Shown here: piece by piece, positions 22,561 to 37,200 of the stretch | How the letters are laid out: every line of letters starts with the position of its first letter | How positions within the stretch are numbered: the stretch's first letter is position 1 | Assembly (NCBI GenBank): GCA_025617375.2 | Contig: JAMYGW020000010.1 | Location: 1,364,001-1,428,000 of the forward strand | Origin: Acarospora socialis | Lineage: Eukaryota > Ascomycota > Lecanoromycetes > Acarosporales > Acarosporaceae | Direction of reading: 5' to 3' | Length of the DNA: 64,000 nucleotides | The notes under the pieces: model-generated | What the model saw: only the letters and a program-made list of their open reading frames with translations | What the model was told of the DNA's origin: nothing | Database searches by the model: none | Position numbers and translations under genes: made by a program

Positions 22561-23603
22561 TTAGACCAGCACAGCCTTGTGTGATCTCTTTTCATTGCTT
22601 TTCCGCCGGTTTCTTCTCTTACGCCCTTGCTGTAAGTATGGGCACAGTGTGTCGCCGGTTGTTATTAGATGACAGAGCGTAGAATGAGAATCTGATTTGG
22701 AAGTGCACCCTCTTTCTCTCTTCTAAGCTATATGAGCTTTGACGTGACCTTCAAATGAAGTAGAGTATAGGCCTCATCTCGAGTATCTTGAAGTTCCACC
22801 GCACATCCTGACTTATGACTGGGACCACTGTGGATGTGATAGATGACCGTTATGAGTTTGCCCCTCTGTGATATCTTTCTCGAATTCGCTACACTCTGTT
22901 GAAAGAAACAGAGGTATTGTTCAGGGAAGGATCATAGCAGTGATTAGAGGATAAGAAGGTTGAGAGAAGCCAGCACAATGAAGATGTCGTCTCAGCTTCA
23001 ATTCACCTGCTATTGACGTTGGGAAAGTCATGTGCCTAATTGAAAAGCTTAATCCCAATTGCTAAGGCATGTGATATCCACAGGGCAGCAGCGCCCGTCA
23101 ATGGTGTGGTGTCTCGAGAGTTCAGGATGTTGGATAATAAGTGATGAATCTGTGCAGCGAATCAAAGGTAGAAGAATTGATTCGATGCTTGCCTTGAAAG
23201 GACTTGCAATCTCTCTGGATGAAAGGTCTGAGAGTAGTGGAACAACACCATAACTGAGATTGAGTGTGGCGAGATAGAAGCGAGCTTTAAGAGATATGTT
23301 CAAGGAGGGTAAACGTATGCACAAGCCGACATTGAGCTGGGCGAGAGGAGTAGGCACAATTGCGATTCTATAAGATAAAAGCACGAGCGGTGCAGTGTCT
23401 GATTCGCACTTCTCAGATATCGACAAAGGAGATTTTAAAGAACTATGGGTCCCAAGCCCAACATGAGCGACATCAGGTTATAGTTAAAGACAAATCCGGG
23501 CTTGCACGGTGGAAGTTTCTCTGTTGTGAGCATTTAATATCATTAACCGGGAGCAAAATGGGGTGTGAGTTCCTAAGTGTCATTGCTGATCACTCTGAAA
23601 GGC

Positions 23604-24936
23604 TCACAACTTTTCCTGCATCAAAGACGTTGGCTTTGACAAATTGACGATTGGCGCACATAATGCAGCGCCCTGCGCAAACGATACTATTTCATTGAAC
23701 AGAATCCGTATCAACTCGCGCCTAAACTCAGAAACCGTAGTGCTATGATCAGTAAAGGAAGAGAGTACATATTTTGAGGATTCCTTACGTCCCTGCGCCT
23801 CGCTTGTCTGCGAGACTGTTGAGTTCTCCGGAACGCATCCAGATTTCTGATTCGTACACGACGTGCATAAGGACGATTTCTGCTTGGATTTCCGGCGGTA
23901 GGCGCTCAAATGAGAAAGGCATGATGGAAGATTTGAAATTGATGAAGTCTGTGATCTAGAGATCTCAATCATAGCAAGCCCTGCCCGAGCTTTCTACACG
24001 GTGCCGATTGCCGTTTTGAAGGTTCAGTATGAAAGACTCATCCAGTTTATGGTGACCCCGCTTCAATATTTCAACCTCTGGTGGTCGCTCAGGTTGTTGT
24101 GATAATATGTCACGAATTCTGTCAAAGCTCCGGTGATTCTCCGGTTCCCGGGGATCGACAAACACCTCTCAAATTCAGATCAACATCGGTTGACGCCTCT
24201 CAGTGGTTGTAGTAACGAAAGCATAGATGGGTCTGATTCACAAATTCAATACTTCTACTCAGGATACCCTCTTCCGTTGATGCATCTGATATCTTCTCTG
24301 GGCTTTGTGTGACAAAAGCCTGCCTTTGACATGGTGTCTTACCACCTCAGTACTGGGCGCAATGTGTGCCTGGCATGGAGAGTCGTAGACGATGCGCTTC
24401 AGCCTGAAGAGATCCTTGATAGTACCCGACGGGCCTGAAGGCAGGATGACCTTCGGTAGACGGTTTCGCCAGACGGTCCATCTTCATCTGCGTTGTTGAA
24501 CGCTGACGTTGCCTCCTTTTCTGGGTGTTGTTTCGGTGATGGGAAGGTTGCGCTCTGCTATCTCAGGACGTTGTGAAGTCACATAGCGGAAAGGAATTGG
24601 GCGAAAGGGCGCCCACCAAAAGCGTGACCATCTCCTCGTGGCCGTGTCCGGCCACAAGCTCAAGAACACATAGAAGATATGATATAATTCAAAACTTTGG
24701 GTTATGCGGAGGTCTCAGAAGAATATGCTGTTGATGAGAAACATCAGCTGTCTATGCCTAACATCAAGGGTTCTCCATACAAACATTATGGACTCAGATT
24801 GAGCCAGAACGAGGCCGTCCCATAAATGGATAGATGCAATCAAAGGCCACAAACTGTCAGAAAAGGGCTCGGTTCCCACATAATAGACATGGCGGGCATA
24901 CCACGGCATGGAGGGGGCAGGCTGGTCTTTGTGCAC
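23604..24936 (-). pseudogene. Further minus-strand coding-like relics, family unknown
   Basis: Broken open stretches of plausible protein quality: 'PEVEILKRGHHKLDESFIL' (23965-24165), 'SQRPEIAERNLPITE' (24484-24669) and 'YARHVYYVGTEPFSDSLWP' (24715-24936). Each ends in stops within 60-120 codons and no splice arrangement joins them convincingly. They may be the far 5' part of the same decayed gene as 19.9-22.6 kb, or of another. Unrecognised. Confidence 0.3.
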
Positions 24937-24956
24937 TAGACATCTGTTAGCCTTGC

Positions 24957-25063
24957 ACTGGGTGAGATGAAATACGGTGAGTGAGGTGAAATGAGGTGAG
25001 GTGAGAAGAGGTGGGGTGAGAAGAGATGAGGTGAGAAGATGTGAGATGAGATGAGATGAGCCA
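24957..25063. repeat. GA/GT-rich minisatellite
   Basis: About 105 bp of imperfect tandem units such as GAGGTGAGAA and GATGAGATGA on the plus strand, almost free of C. Units are 5 and 10 bases. It lies just upstream of a relic ORF. Such purine tracts can form triplex or be slippage-prone. Confidence 0.75.
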
Positions 25064-26683
25064 CTGAGCGAAAGACTTGCAAGATTGCAGTCACCTTACA
25101 TTCATTCATTGCACAATGAGAGTGTGATGCGCAACATTGTGACCAGCTATGGTGGTGATGAGAAAGGTTGCTGTTGGAGGTCAAAGTCACAAGTGTGATG
25201 TGGATGTAGGATGCAGGATCGTTTTGGTGATGGAAGGTTTGTCATGACTATGTGATGTTGATTCACTTTGCAGCCCTGCAAAGCTACATGACTCCATAAG
25301 CGTAACTGCCCACGTGCTTGCTATCACTCCTGTGAATTTACCATCTCACATGCGAGATGGCCTTATGCTGCTTGAACCAAACGGCGTTTATTTATAGCTT
25401 GAACTCTAGAGAAAGTCAACACTTCATCTCCAGTAAGCTATCAGAGAGCGTTGCACAAGACTTGTGGAGCTTAGTATAGCGAATTTTCATTTGTAGATCC
25501 TCTTCCCTCATGCAAGGGGGCGACCCCGGACAGTGCCGGCCCAGATTCAATTTGGAGTAGACTCTCGCGGATCAGTCTTCCAGTTAGGTGGTACTGAGAG
25601 TCGCTGATGCACTCGAAAATTCCTGGGGTCTTTGCCCTAATTATATGGACAGGAATATCTTGATATGCTTTGATCGAGCCAACGACGCCATCGAGGGTAT
25701 ATTGGTTCAGCTATGTTCGAGCTCGTTTGAGCGACGGGAGGACCCCCGATCATGCCAAGTCGATGTATGAGCCTTTCCCTATGAGTTGCAGCGTTCAGAT
25801 TGAACGACTCCATATCCTGGGAGTGGCAAGTGCTGTATGTCCACATCGAAGCAAGTTCCAGCAAGGTCTAGTACTGGTACAATGAATCGTCAAAACACTC
25901 TAGGTCCATCTTGCCAAGGGAGGATTGATGTTTTCATGACTCATCTAGTGTCTGACAGTCGTCGTAGGGTACAGAAGTATCTCAATATATGAGTTTGCAT
26001 TGTAGGAGCACTCCACATTCATATGGTCTTAATGATTAGAGCAATAGTGAGAACTCACAGTCAACATAACGGGCAGCCTTCAGTTTAAAAACGACTGGAC
26101 TGGCATTTTCTTCTCAAAATGCTTCTTGATAATTATAGCTTCACAGAGTGCGGAGGACTCCTGTGTACCTTGGGCGCAGTAATTCACAGGTGAGAATTAG
26201 GGTTCTGGGGCACAGTGCTGTATAGCCCTGCGGATAGGGAGAAATGCACTGTATAAATCTGACCGTCATTTCGAAGGCGCGAGATCAAACGTCAGACTTG
26301 ACCTGAGAATGTATGATTTTGTTGAGTCAATATACGCCGTTGCAAGGTCGAAGAATCCACCAAGCTGTACTTATAAGAATTGACATTATCGATGGTTGCA
26401 ATTTGGGACAGTATGAATAAAGTGAAACGATTTCTTGATCGTGGGTCAAACCTACAGGACCATCAGCAACCCCTCAACTTCTGAGTTCGAACGGAGAATG
26501 GTAGCCGACTATTAAAGAGTCCTCACACTGTATCTGTCCTTTCTTGATATTCTGATTTCTCTTAATCCAATACCGAAATGCTTGAGGCATATCCCAAATG
26601 CCCCTATTGCACCCTCAAAAATGCAGTCCTTTTCCCCCCTAACCCACCACAACCAAAATAGGTCAGCCAAACGGACAGCAAAA
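25064..26683. other. Gene-free stretch between minisatellite and tRNA
   Basis: Short ORFs at 25588-25885 on both strands are not supported by any family pattern. The rest is AT-leaning and featureless. Confidence 0.5.
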
Positions 26684-26771
26684 TGACAACTGCGCGATTC
26701 GAACGCGCGAGGTTTCCCACTGCGGGTTTAGATGCCTAAACACAGCGCCTTAACCACTCGGCCAAGTTGCC
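26684..26771 (-). tRNA. tRNA-Leu (anticodon UAG) with a 9-nt intron
   Basis: Reading the minus strand, the acceptor stem GGCAACT/AGTTGTC (one G-T pair) has discriminator A, the fungal Leu identity base. The D arm is GCC..GGC with GAGTGGTTAA. The anticodon stem CTGTG/CGCAG encloses 16 nt: a 7-nt loop plus a 9-nt intron after position 37. The anticodon TAG is at 26738-26736. A short class II variable arm (GGGAAACC) and a perfect T arm GCGCG-TTCGAAT-CGCGC follow. All features fit a class II leucine tRNA decoding CUA and other CUN codons. The internal A and B boxes (GGCCGAGTGG, GTTCGAATC) act as the Pol III promoter. It stands alone in the gene desert. Confidence 0.92.
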
Positions 26772-27977
26772 ATTTTGGGTTTACTGTCTCATAGACGTTT
26801 AATCACCAAGTCAGCAATATCAGCATCTGTTTCTGTAGGGGGGATAGGATTGTAATAGTGGGTTGGACGGGCCAGTACCTTTAGAGTGTGGTTTTAAATA
26901 ATAATTAGAGAAAGAAATCTATGATTCTGGTCAGTGAAGAGATCAGAAGGGTTTTAAATTTTCAAGGACTGATAATCGTTGGCTCAATCGATGAACCTGG
27001 ACCCTACCGCCCTATGTTATACATGGAACAAAACAACTGCTGAGTGCCGATGTAGTTGCTCTCAACGACATTATCAACGTGAAAGGCCTGGCGAAGAGGG
27101 GGTTTGAACAAAACAGCTTTTAGTAGCAGGGCGCAGCTGAATTGAGAAGCTTGACAGGGCTTAGCTTACGTAGGCTTCCGGAAGCATGGCCAAGGTTAGC
27201 ATGTTTATGGGGCAGTTTCTGTGAATCGCTCGCTGAGGCTTTTTATTTGAATCTTATTGCTTCGTTATCTGTTTACCCTTGCGATTGTGATTCGCCATTT
27301 TGAGATTTCGAAATCTAAAACTCTCTAGCCATTCATACGAGATAAACACTTGCCCCGGGCTTAGCAATGTCTGATCAGGGCTCAGAGATACTCTTCTCTC
27401 GACATCCTCAGCAAAGAATTATCAAAGTCCCACTGACGATCTTCCCCAATTGGAGCGTGGATACTGCTTCCATTGAATGTTTATCATAACCCTAACGCTC
27501 GATGGAGATAGAAGAGACCATCTCTGCTTTCAAGGCGCCCTTCGATCGTGGATGGTATAGGACACATCTCCATTCAGCACGTTTATGCCTCCAGACTACC
27601 TAGTACTCACCTCATAGAATACACTCTTCCCCTCACAGCCCCTTATTCTGTTGTGTGATTTCCAAAGGGAAGTAGACCATATGCTCCGACGTTCAACTAC
27701 ATGGAAAACAGCCCAAATTGAATAGATCATTCCCCAACGGAGTACGGAGTAGGACGCTGAAGATGCAGGATGTGAGCACTTAAGCAGGGATAATGCAGGG
27801 TCAATGAACGTCTTGGCGGCTATTGCGACTACCTTCTATAGACTGCTTCTCCATGTCTCTACGACATCTTTGTTCAAAGCCGCAGTGCTTGCGATTGATA
27901 CTCTTACTTCATAAGTGATGAAGAGTCTAACTGTACATCACAAGTTCTAGTAGACTACCACGCCATGCCGAAGTCCA
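26772..27977. other. Gene-free stretch, right part of the desert
   Basis: 1.2 kb between the tRNA and the PRP43 stop. No ORF longer than about 60 codons and no repeat recognised. The last 100 bp hold the PRP43 3' UTR. Confidence 0.5.
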
Positions 27978-30433
<2,456 letters not shown>

Positions 30434-30860
30434 GAGTATGACTTCTCTATGGTAAGGCAAGAAGGTTTTGTGACTGACGTTCTTGCTGGATTCCGTAAGT
30501 TGAGTTAAGTTAGGACGAGGAAAATAGTCTTGCCGCGCCTTCAGAAGTAGGGATTACCTTAGCCGAGACCGGTGAGGTAGCTTCAGCCTAACTGAATCAG
30601 CCTTAGCTTCGGCAGAATGATATGCAGGGCAACCTATCCTGCGCGGGACGCACGTCGGGGATTCCTCGGGACAGTCACTCCTTTGCTTTCTCCCTCCCTT
30701 CCATTTTATTCACCATTAGGCATATCTTTGAGGGCAAATGTGTCAACTTCTTTGAGTGCGCATCACCTCACATTCGAAGCAAGACCTTGGTTTGTCTGGT
30801 TAAACTGTTGTTTGATCTTGCCCTATTTGCCTGGATAGGCTACTTCGACTTCGATTTCAC
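30434..30860. other. Divergent promoter region, PRP43 / PRMT5
   Basis: 427 bp between divergent starts of two RNA-processing genes. It contains several TTAGC/CTTAGCC words (30555-30610). No TATA box. Short plus-strand ORFs (30617-30873) overlap the PRMT5 start out of frame and are not supported. Confidence 0.5.
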
Positions 30861-33832
30861 ATGGATTCTGTAGCGTCTGAAGATGATTATGTGCCCATTT
30901 TCTTTGTCGGACAACATGAAAGCAAGCGCGCTCTGTCAGTCTCTGCTGATGTGCTTCGACAGGCGCAAGAGTGTAACGTGAGTAATCTCCTACCACTTCC
31001 TAAGAATTTCATACTGACGGTTTCTACAGTATGACATGCTTACAACCCCAATAACGACTCCATACTTTCAGAGCAGAGTTTTAACTCTTCTATCTTCACA
31101 TACCTCACAATCAAGCTCCCACGAGTCACACGGCAGTCTATCAAACTCCCTGACCAACGTGCCTCTCTTGATACCACCATTGGGACCGTCAGACACAGCG
31201 ATCACCCCTAACGAAATCATTTCACAGCTTCTTGCAGTCGCTTCTCCTTGGATCGACCTCTGCTCTCCAGATCCAATGATCCAAAATATATCCCAGCAAG
31301 TCTTAAGTCTGGAAATCGCCTATGCAGCCTTCTGTGGGGTCGGAAATGTGATAATAGCAGGCCCAAAGCTGCGTCATGGCAGAGTGCATGGGGACGCCTT
31401 GGTGCAATATGCGCGCGCCATATCCGAGGCGTTGAGTATCGCAATCAACCTACAGATTGAGATTTTATTACCTATGACAGACCCGCCAGGATCGGATGTC
31501 GATGACAGTATGGGGAGTCTTACGCAACTAGCACGAGACGAATATGTTGGAGACCTACGAACGGACACGGCTCGGAAGCCGGATATGTATGGGTCTTGGG
31601 ATGCTTGGCATGTTATCCGCACTGTGTGTAGATATAATCCACGGCTGTTTGTAGGTAAGCATAAGAGGGGTTCCAATATATGTTCACTGTATATCAAACG
31701 ACCTTCTACAGAATTGAAGCTGAGAACACCCCTCGCTCCTTTCTGTCTCGCAGAATCTCCATCAGGTAGTTCAAGCATGAAGAGTCTGGACGTGATCTAC
31801 CAGAACTTGAGCCCTTCTGTTATTTACTAGAAAGCCGGCCTAGAGCTTTTCAAACCCTATACTGACGTTAGATACAAGCACTCTCCCTTCCTCGGCATCT
31901 ACCACCGCTCCCGATTCAGTCTCGATGGTATAGCGAACCCCTCCGGCTCCTTTCGATAGCCTCCAACTCCTTTCTCAAAAATCCTAAAGGCTACCCGGTG
32001 CTCTCGAAACCGCATCAGGCGCTCATTGCACGCTACATGCGGCTTCGTGTACCCCCATGGATCCTTTTATGCGACGTCGGCCCTATCCCCGGCCTAGACA
32101 ACCCCGAGTCGATCTTCACTATCGCGGATGGTTCTCTGAGCCCAAGTGCCGCAGCCGATGCAACTACTGGGAGCTCCGCTTCCCCAACCCCTTCTGAAGT
32201 TCCGAAGCAGACAAAAAGCCAGAGTAAGAAGTTCCACGATCCGACGCCGCACCTCTCCTACATCCGCAACCTTCAGCGCAGGCAGCCGCCTCGGACTATA
32301 ATCGAGCGCTTCGGTGCCGGCTTCCAAGATTATCTCCAATCGCCTCTACAGCCACTTACCGACAATCTGGAAAGCAACGTATACGAGGTATTCGAAAAAG
32401 ATCCCGTCAAATACGATTGGTACGAGCGGGCGATTGCACGCGCTCTCAGTGACTGGGCCGAGCAGGAAAAGCCTACTTCGGGTCCTGACGGCAGGGTCGT
32501 TGTGGCCGTTGTTGGCGCAGGAAGGGGTCCACTCGTTATGCGGGCATTGCAGGCTAGCCTGTCCACCGACGTACCGATCGAAGTATGGGCAGTGGAAAAG
32601 AACCCCAACGCTTATGTTTTACTACAAATGCATAATCAAAATGAATGGCTTGGCCAAGTTAACGTCGTCAAGTCCGATATGCGCGCATGGAAGGGCCCAT
32701 GGCGAGAAGGCGATCACAACGCGCAAGCACCCATATATTCTGCAGATACCAATACCTCTTCTACCCGTACCAGGGAGACACCTTCCTCCGTCATTGACCT
32801 CCCCGACCAAAGCGAGTCCGCCTCAGCCTCGCAACTCACCCCGCTCCCAGACCGCTCAGCAAGCTACGGCCACGTCGACATCCTCATCTCCGAACTCCTC
32901 GGCTCCTTCGGCGACAACGAGCTCTCTCCCGAATGTCTCGACGGAATCCAGCACGTCCTCCACCCAACCCACGGCATCTCCATCCCATCCGCCTACTCCG
33001 CCCACCTGACCCCGATCTCCGCCCCCAAACTGCACGCCGACATCGCCGCCCGCACCCTAACCGACCCCTGCGCGCCCGAGACGCCCTGGGTCGTAATGCT
33101 GCACGCCATCGACTACCTCTCCACCACCACCACTCCCGTCCCCGCCTCCGCCTCCGCACCCGCACCCGCATCCTCCCCGTCACCCTCAGCACCGACACCG
33201 ACACCCACCGTCCACACAGCCTGGACCTTCACGCACCCGCTGCCCGCCGCCCTCTCCACGCCCGGCACCAACGCGCACAACGCGCGCTACGCCCGCCTCT
33301 CGTTCCGCTGCCGTGAGCGCGGCGTCTGCCACGGCCTGGCGGGCTACTTCGAGACCGAACTTTACTGTGGCGTCGAACTGAGCACCAACCCAGTCACAAT
33401 GAGCCAGAAGAGCGCGGACATGATCTCTTGGTTTCCAATCTTTTTTCCGCTGAAGGTATGTGTTCTTTCCTTCCCTCCCATCCTCATTTCCTTCCCTTTC
33501 CCTATGACTCTCCTTTCTGTCTTATGTACATCACGCATCGCAGCGCACCCCACCCCACCCCACCACTCGTCCTCCCCCCCAGCTACTTAGAGCATATACT
33601 AACCACCTTCCCCCGTGTCCCGGGGCCGTGTATCATACAGACACCACTCTACTTCCCCGACCACTCGGAGTTAGAAATCAGCATCTGGCGGCAGACGGAC
33701 GACCGCAAGGTGTGGTACGAGTGGATGGTCGAGGCCTTCGTCTTCACGGCGCTGCTGGGCGGCGAGAAAAGGAGGGTCCGGCTGGGTGTGTCGGATCTGC
33801 ATTCGAGTCGCAAGAATGGGTGTTTGATGTGA
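30861..33832 (+). CDS. skb1: Type II protein arginine methyltransferase (PRMT5/Skb1/Hsl7)
   Basis: PRMT5 makes symmetric dimethylarginine on histones and Sm proteins and in yeasts tunes the G2/M kinase Swe1/Wee1. Four exons, 836 aa. Introns: 30978-31029, 31655-31878 (224 nt) and 33456-33640 (185 nt). The TIM-barrel half spans about residues 1-280 and ends 'RWYSEPLRLL', 'KGYPVLSKPHQALI'. The methyltransferase half has the SAM motif 'VVAVVGAGRGPLV', the double-E hairpin 'SELLGSFGDNELSPE' and the C-terminal barrel 'TPLYFPDHSELEISIWRQ'. An unusual Ala/Pro/Ser/Thr-rich insert of about 35 residues (33120-33230) interrupts the C-terminal barrel. The 224-nt intron contains an internal acceptor and donor that could define a 54-nt in-frame cassette exon. 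Confidence 0.93.
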
Positions 33833-34260
33833 AGGGGTAATTCTGACGTAGAGGAAGAAGGGAATGGTGGTTTGGCTCAGCGGTCGTGCGTTGCTTTACG
33901 GTCGGGGGTTTTCATGATAGAGGTTAGAGGCCAGAGCGGGATGGGATGGGATGCGGGGAAAAGTCCTTTTACACGGCGTTTGTTTGCTGGGTACCTGTGT
34001 TTCGGTCACTTGTGATGAGTAGCCGGAGTATACGGTCGCTGCTTTGGGCGGAGAATGCGCCGACACTGCTTCGGGCGAAATCTTTCCACTATCTAAGATG
34101 GACGCTATTTTGGGTCCAAGGGCCTCTCAAGATACAAGTCCCTATTCCACCGTAAGAGAAAAGAGAGCCATAGTCGCAACCAAACAAGAACTTTTATAGA
34201 AGCCATCCGTTCCATCTTCAATGTGACAGACGCAGTCTTGACAGCATAGAGGGTATCACA
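33833..34260. other. Convergent 3' region, PRMT5 / GDE1
   Basis: 428 bp between two stops. Short ORFs at 33946-34155 (plus) lack any support. It holds both 3' UTRs. Confidence 0.5.
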
Positions 34261-37200
34261 TCACGTAAGCGCATTCTCCAGTCCGCGGACGACCGTCTCG
34301 TCAAGAAGTCCATCGCTCGACTTGCTTGACCCGTTGGCCATGGCCGCAGCCTTCGCAGCCGGGTTATTATCCGAGCCTGTAAGACCTTTCCGAATAGCGA
34401 GGACATTGTCAACGATAACCGCGTCGATGCCTTCCTTGACTTGCAGCTTCAGGGTTGTCAGCTTGGCCTCCTTGCCAAACGGTTGTAGTGCATGGACATA
34501 CCTTGACTTTGTCCGGGTCATTATTCATAGCTCCGTACGACACGCACACCAACCCCGACTCCTTCACGACGCGCACGAGCCGAGGGCTGATGACCAATGG
34601 CTCGGCGGCCGAGACGATGCCGAGCAAGTTCCAGCGCGAGGCGAAGCGGATGGCCTCTTGGAGGCTGCTGGCTCGGATATCGCCGACGGGGCTGGTGCCG
34701 GCGTCGGTCAGGAACAAGATGGGGATGGAAGGCTGCTTGAAGGAGAGGAGGAGACAGATGTCCGGGTTGAAGCTGGAGAAGATGACGTTGCGTTTCTTGC
34801 CGAGGTCGTAGACTTTGGTTAGAACGGTGTCGACGAACGAGTTCAGCTCGACCGCGTACGTGTCCATTTCTTGTTCCTCGCTTTCATGAAGCATTGGGTA
34901 TTCTGCAGGCTGATCAGTGCCTGCTGCAATGTAACTGTGAGGTGCATGTTCGTTGCTTACTCATTTCGATGTTGAACCCGATAGATTCCGGAAGCTTCTT
35001 GAACATCTCCTCCAGAGTCGTAAAGGGCGCTTGGATAAAGTTGCCTCTGCTGTTGCCCTTGAAACCTTTTTGCTTGAAGTCGCGAGTGTGTTTCATGCGT
35101 TCGCTCATCTCCGAAGAGTCATCGTTCGTGGTTGTGCCAAGGGACATTGACCGGTGTCTCCGGTTGTCCCCTCCCTTCACATTTTTGATCCTCGGATCCT
35201 GTGTCTGGTCTGGTGAAGCTGGTCTAGAAGATCTCGGGGTGCGGTTATCACTGACGTGCAAAAACTGCAAGCGAGAATCAGCAAAGATTGATCGCAAACA
35301 TGTTACGAGGATTGTAGGAGGGAAATCAACCTGCTCTAAGGTAAGGGTGTGAACAGGAGCGTCAATGCCAGTTTCGCTAACTAGAAAGTCATGATATATG
35401 ACAGGAACGTGGTCCTTGGTCAACTGTACATCTGAGAAGGATCAATATCGTAATCATTCGCAGTAGGGTGCTATACAGTATTACCGAACTATCATCAATT
35501 AGTATATTGAAAGCGTTTGGGCAATTTGTGCTTACCTCAACGTAAGAAGCCCCAAGATTGGCGGCAGCAATAAACGACTAAAAATTAGCATTTCCTTATA
35601 GTCACATAGTTGAATCTGCTTACCTGTATCGTGTTCTCTCCCAATTGAAGCGATTTTCGAGCGGCCATATTCTTACCCAATCCTTCACAGCCGTTAGGGT
35701 TACAATAAGGGAAGAGAACATAAATGCAAAATCACCTCGGTGCCCAATGACCATCGTCGTCGTCATGCTCTTCCAGTAAGTCTGATTCTCGGTAATAGAC
35801 ATATTGGGGTGCGTGAACGGCGTGATGATCAAGAAGTTGAAGCTGACGGATCCTATCACCTCCAAGGTGTTGGCCGCTATGATGGGCACTGTATTGTCCA
35901 CTTGCAGCGTGATACGTTTTGATCCAAGGTTGGGTTTGACACTGGATAGTAACGCAACCCCACGTCCCACAATGTGATCCTTCGACCCCGCATAAGTGGG
36001 CACAATGTCAAATAGCAACCTGACCTTCGATGCATCGGCAGTGGTGAACACTATTTGGTCGGTGCTAACATTGTCTTGGATGGGAAGATCAATGATAGAT
36101 GGCTCACCGCTGGCTCCGCTGGCTGAAACCACGATCGACAGAGCAGTGTCGAGTTGAGTAGAATGAGCATCCGCGAGAGGAATGCGGTCAAGTTTCACGG
36201 CCTCTACCGTCTTCCTCATGTCCATTGAACCCAAGCTTACGAGGACCATGCTCTCGTTGGTAAGGTATCGATGACCAAAGGTTTTAACTGGCTCTGTGAT
36301 TCGAACAGTGCCATTTGCGTTGCTGGCACCGGATTTGCGGTCGGCCAAGGAGAGTGATGATGATGGAGGAGAGGAAGCCAGAGTAGACGTCTCGGAATCA
36401 GAAATATCGGGTGCTGTTGTCAGCTCCGCAAGCTTCTTCGCGATCCCCATGTGACCCCTCAGCGAAGCGTGTTCTTTCGATGTCCAGCCGGAAAGATCGG
36501 GTCTCTCAAGGTCAGCTCCTGCGTCTACCAAAAGTTCGACAATTGGAAGATGCCCATCGACACTGGCAACGAATAGTGGCGTCCAACCAAACGTATTCTC
36601 TGCCAACTCCGTGTCGGCCCGTTGATCTTTGGTGCCATCAAGAAGTAGTTTGGCGCATCTCTCATGCCCGAACCGAGCTGCCACATGCAAGGCGGTCTCT
36701 CCCTGCTCATCCTGGTAGTTGATATCAACTCCTGCTTCAACGAGCAGATGGACAATGACGACGAAATTCGCCTTCGTCGCCAAAGCTAAAACCGCACTGG
36801 ACTTCGAGACATGCTTCCGCACGGTTTGTTTATGGTCAGTGGCACCTCTCCAATTCTCGGCCTCGAGCAGTGCCTTCGTCGTCAGAGGATGGCCCCCTAT
36901 GACACTAAGATGCAACGGCGCCAGTCCTTCCGAGTCTTGCCAAGCGGGCGCATCAATCCCATCTGCGACGTCAAATTGGTCCCATAACTGCATATGTTGT
37001 ATGATTATCTCGCATATTATGACAAACCCGTACTGCGCTGCATAATGTAATGGCATACGGCCATAGCTATCTCTCGCTTTGAGAGCTCCTCGTTGTTCAG
37101 GACGTAGCCTATCCAAGAGGAACTCCAGCAGCTGCACGGATCTGTCGTCAATCCCTAGTAATTTAACTCCATCGGGCTCTTTCTTCATGTACGCCTGAGA

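Noticed and set aside
17450-27977. Heavily RIP-mutated transposon
   Set aside because: Looked for strong TA excess, terminal repeats and transposase or polymerase motifs; none were seen by eye. A repeat-library search would be decisive.
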